From: Planctomicrobium sp.
Lineage (GTDB): Bacteria; Planctomycetota; Planctomycetia; Planctomycetales; Planctomycetaceae
Direction of reading: 5' to 3'
Length of the DNA: 7,551 nucleotides
Assembly (NCBI GenBank): GCA_018659505.1
Contig: JABJMI010000175.1
Coordinates: forward strand, 1 to 7,551
Below the pieces are notes generated by a model. That model saw nothing but the letters and a program-made list of their open reading frames with translations, did no database searches and was not told the DNA's origin. Numbering within the stretch: position 1 is the stretch's first letter; each line of letters starts with the position of its first letter. A program made the translations under genes and the position numbers. Positions 6,652-7,551 of this stretch are shown in pieces.

Positions 6652-6679
6652 AGCTGCACATTTTAAGTGTGCAACAGCT
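6652..6679 (-). promoter_or_regulatory. Hairpin between the TctC-TctB gene and tctA
   Basis: Read on the plus strand, AGCTGCACA (6652-6660) faces TGTGCAACAGCT (6668-6679). The TGCACA/TGTGCA arms pair perfectly around a 7-base loop, and an outer AGC/GCT pairing follows after a small bulge. In the transcript no T run follows, so it is not a standard terminator. A stem at this position could shield the upstream message from decay or lower readthrough into tctA. That role is an inference. Confidence 0.4.
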
Positions 6680-6696
6680 TGTTAACACGAGAACTA

Positions 6697-7551
6697 TCAC
6701 GGCAGGTCAATCACAAAGACCTCGGTAAACAGATAAAAGAGTCCAATACTCAATCCGACTGACAACATCGCCATTACTCCTAATAGCTTCCGATTCCCCG
6801 CTGCGAAGATGTAGCCGAGGATGATCAGGTAAACCAGGGTCGCTGGGAGATAACCAAGCAATTCGGATTGCATGAGTGCAACATAAATAAATGTCAAAAC
6901 GAGGACGGCAACAACCAGTGAAGTTTTCCTTTTCTCTATGGGAAGGACTTCAGTCTTCTTGGAGAATTGTCGATTCGATATCAAACTAATCATCCCCAAA
7001 GCAACTACGACTATGGATATCCAAAAGGGAAAATTTGGTAGTTTCACTGTTGGTCTTTGTGAGACCGCTGCTGCTCGCTTGGTGCGGTCGCTCAGCTCAG
7101 CCGCAAGTTCTTTCCCTTGAAGAATGACAGGCGTAATGTTGAGTTGTGACAGTTTTTCTTGAACTTGGGGAGTTCGCATTGCTTTGCTAAGTGCTTTGGA
7201 GATGACCGCCATTTTGTCTTGCGGGGTCCCTTTTGGCGCCCACCAGAATTGCATGTTTGTATTCAGAACATCAAACCCCTGCTCGATTGCGGTAGGGACT
7301 TCTTGTACTTCCGGAATCCGTTTGGGACCGAGCAATGCAATCGCCCGTAAACCGGATGGTTTGAACTGAATATATTCCGAAAGAGCAAATGCTGAGACAT
7401 CAGAGTGTCCTCCTTGCAGAGCTGCGAATCGCTTGGCTCCACCTCCGGTTTGTGCATAGCCGAACCTCGCTTCTGGAGAGACATTTTCCACCAATGCGAC
7501 GCGTCCGTCTTCGTCACCGACAATAAGATCAAAGTCGCCGTCTTTGTCCCA
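6697..7551 (-). CDS. TctC-TctB fusion protein, 5' end outside the window
   Basis: The frame is open from the window edge, giving 284 residues here. Residues about 25-168 match the second half of TctC/Bug periplasmic binding proteins: YAQTGGGAKRFAALQGGHSD (32-51), GLRAIALLGPKR (67-78), EVPTAIEQGF (84-93), APKGTPQDK (105-113), and the C-terminal helix pattern to about 160. Four hydrophobic spans follow (about 175-193, 211-229, 233-252, 256-276), ending FTEVFVIDLP, like the end of TctB. The FPFWISIVVV start resembles TctB's second span, so its first span seems absent. TctC captures the carboxylate and TctB is the small permease subunit; here they are one chain. Residues 1-24 are not TctC-like but FG-GAP-like (see separate entry). 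The TTG at 7494 is a poor start. The gene leads into tctA 91 bases on. Confidence 0.8.
   Translation of the reverse strand, partial: WDKDGDFDLIVGDEDGRVALVENVSPEARFGYAQTGGGAKRFAALQGGHSDVSAFALSEYIQFKPSGLRAIALLGPKRIPEVQEVPTAIEQGFDVLNTNMQFWWAPKGTPQDKMAVISKALSKAMRTPQVQEKLSQLNITPVILQGKELAAELSDRTKRAAAVSQRPTVKLPNFPFWISIVVVALGMISLISNRQFSKKTEVLPIEKRKTSLVVAVLVLTFIYVALMQSELLGYLPATLVYLIILGYIFAAGNRKLLGVMAMLSVGLSIGLFYLFTEVFVIDLP
7482..7551 (-). other. FG-GAP/VCBS-type calcium-loop fragment in frame with TctC
   Basis: The first residues of the open frame read WDKDGDFDLIVGDEDGRVAL and then VENV. This carries the D-x-D-G-D-x-D-L-x-V-G calcium loop and following G-x-V-x-x-x-x-N strand typical of FG-GAP/VCBS beta-propeller repeats, which are common in secreted planctomycete proteins. 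TctC proteins have no such motif; at this point their first lobe would be expected. The change happens around 7479-7482 with no stop or frameshift. It could be a true fusion, a fragment joined by deletion, or an assembly chimera. Only one repeat lies within the window. Confidence 0.6.

Overview
The window suggests a planctomycete or close relative with moderate GC. This rests on general resemblance and not on a marker gene. Three things point that way: a scattered degenerate intergenic repeat of the ACCACAGAGGCACAGAGACACGG type, an FG-GAP/VCBS-type fragment, and genes that mostly lack Shine-Dalgarno sequences. I see no rRNA, tRNA, CRISPR array, insertion sequence or phage gene.

Layout from left to right. 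Bases 1-146 are non-coding and carry one repeat copy. The Obg GTPase gene (147-1157, minus) is divergent from a secreted TPR-repeat protein (1456-2883, plus), with about 300 bases of regulatory DNA between them. The TPR gene ends in a strong, symmetric terminator hairpin (2913-2940). Beyond it, on the minus strand, is a 44-residue single-span membrane protein (2969-3103). This is divergent from a small S4-fold RNA-binding protein (3180-3428, plus), which converges on a MATE-family efflux pump (3443-4822, minus). A repeat-rich gap (4823-5039) follows. The right third is a tripartite tricarboxylate transporter (TTT) locus on the minus strand: a large permease TctA (5040-6605), preceded in transcription order by a fused TctC-TctB protein (6697-7551, open at the window edge).

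The transporter locus is the most interesting part. The substrate-binding domain (TctC/Bug family) runs directly into the membrane segments of the small subunit TctB, so the usual three proteins are two here. TctB appears to lack its first membrane span, and the binding domain sits in its place. At the right edge the same open frame reads out of TctC into a calcium-loop FG-GAP/VCBS motif, where the N-terminal lobe of TctC should be. That is either a real domain swap or gene remnant, or an assembly join. At the other end, the last residues of TctA are encoded by one copy of the dispersed repeat, which has apparently supplied a new C-terminal tail and stop codon.

The remaining genes (obg, S4 protein, MATE pump, TPR protein) look intact and ordinary. 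No previously undescribed multi-gene system is evident. The unusual items are the fusion and its edge, the repeat family, the small membrane protein, and structured leaders.
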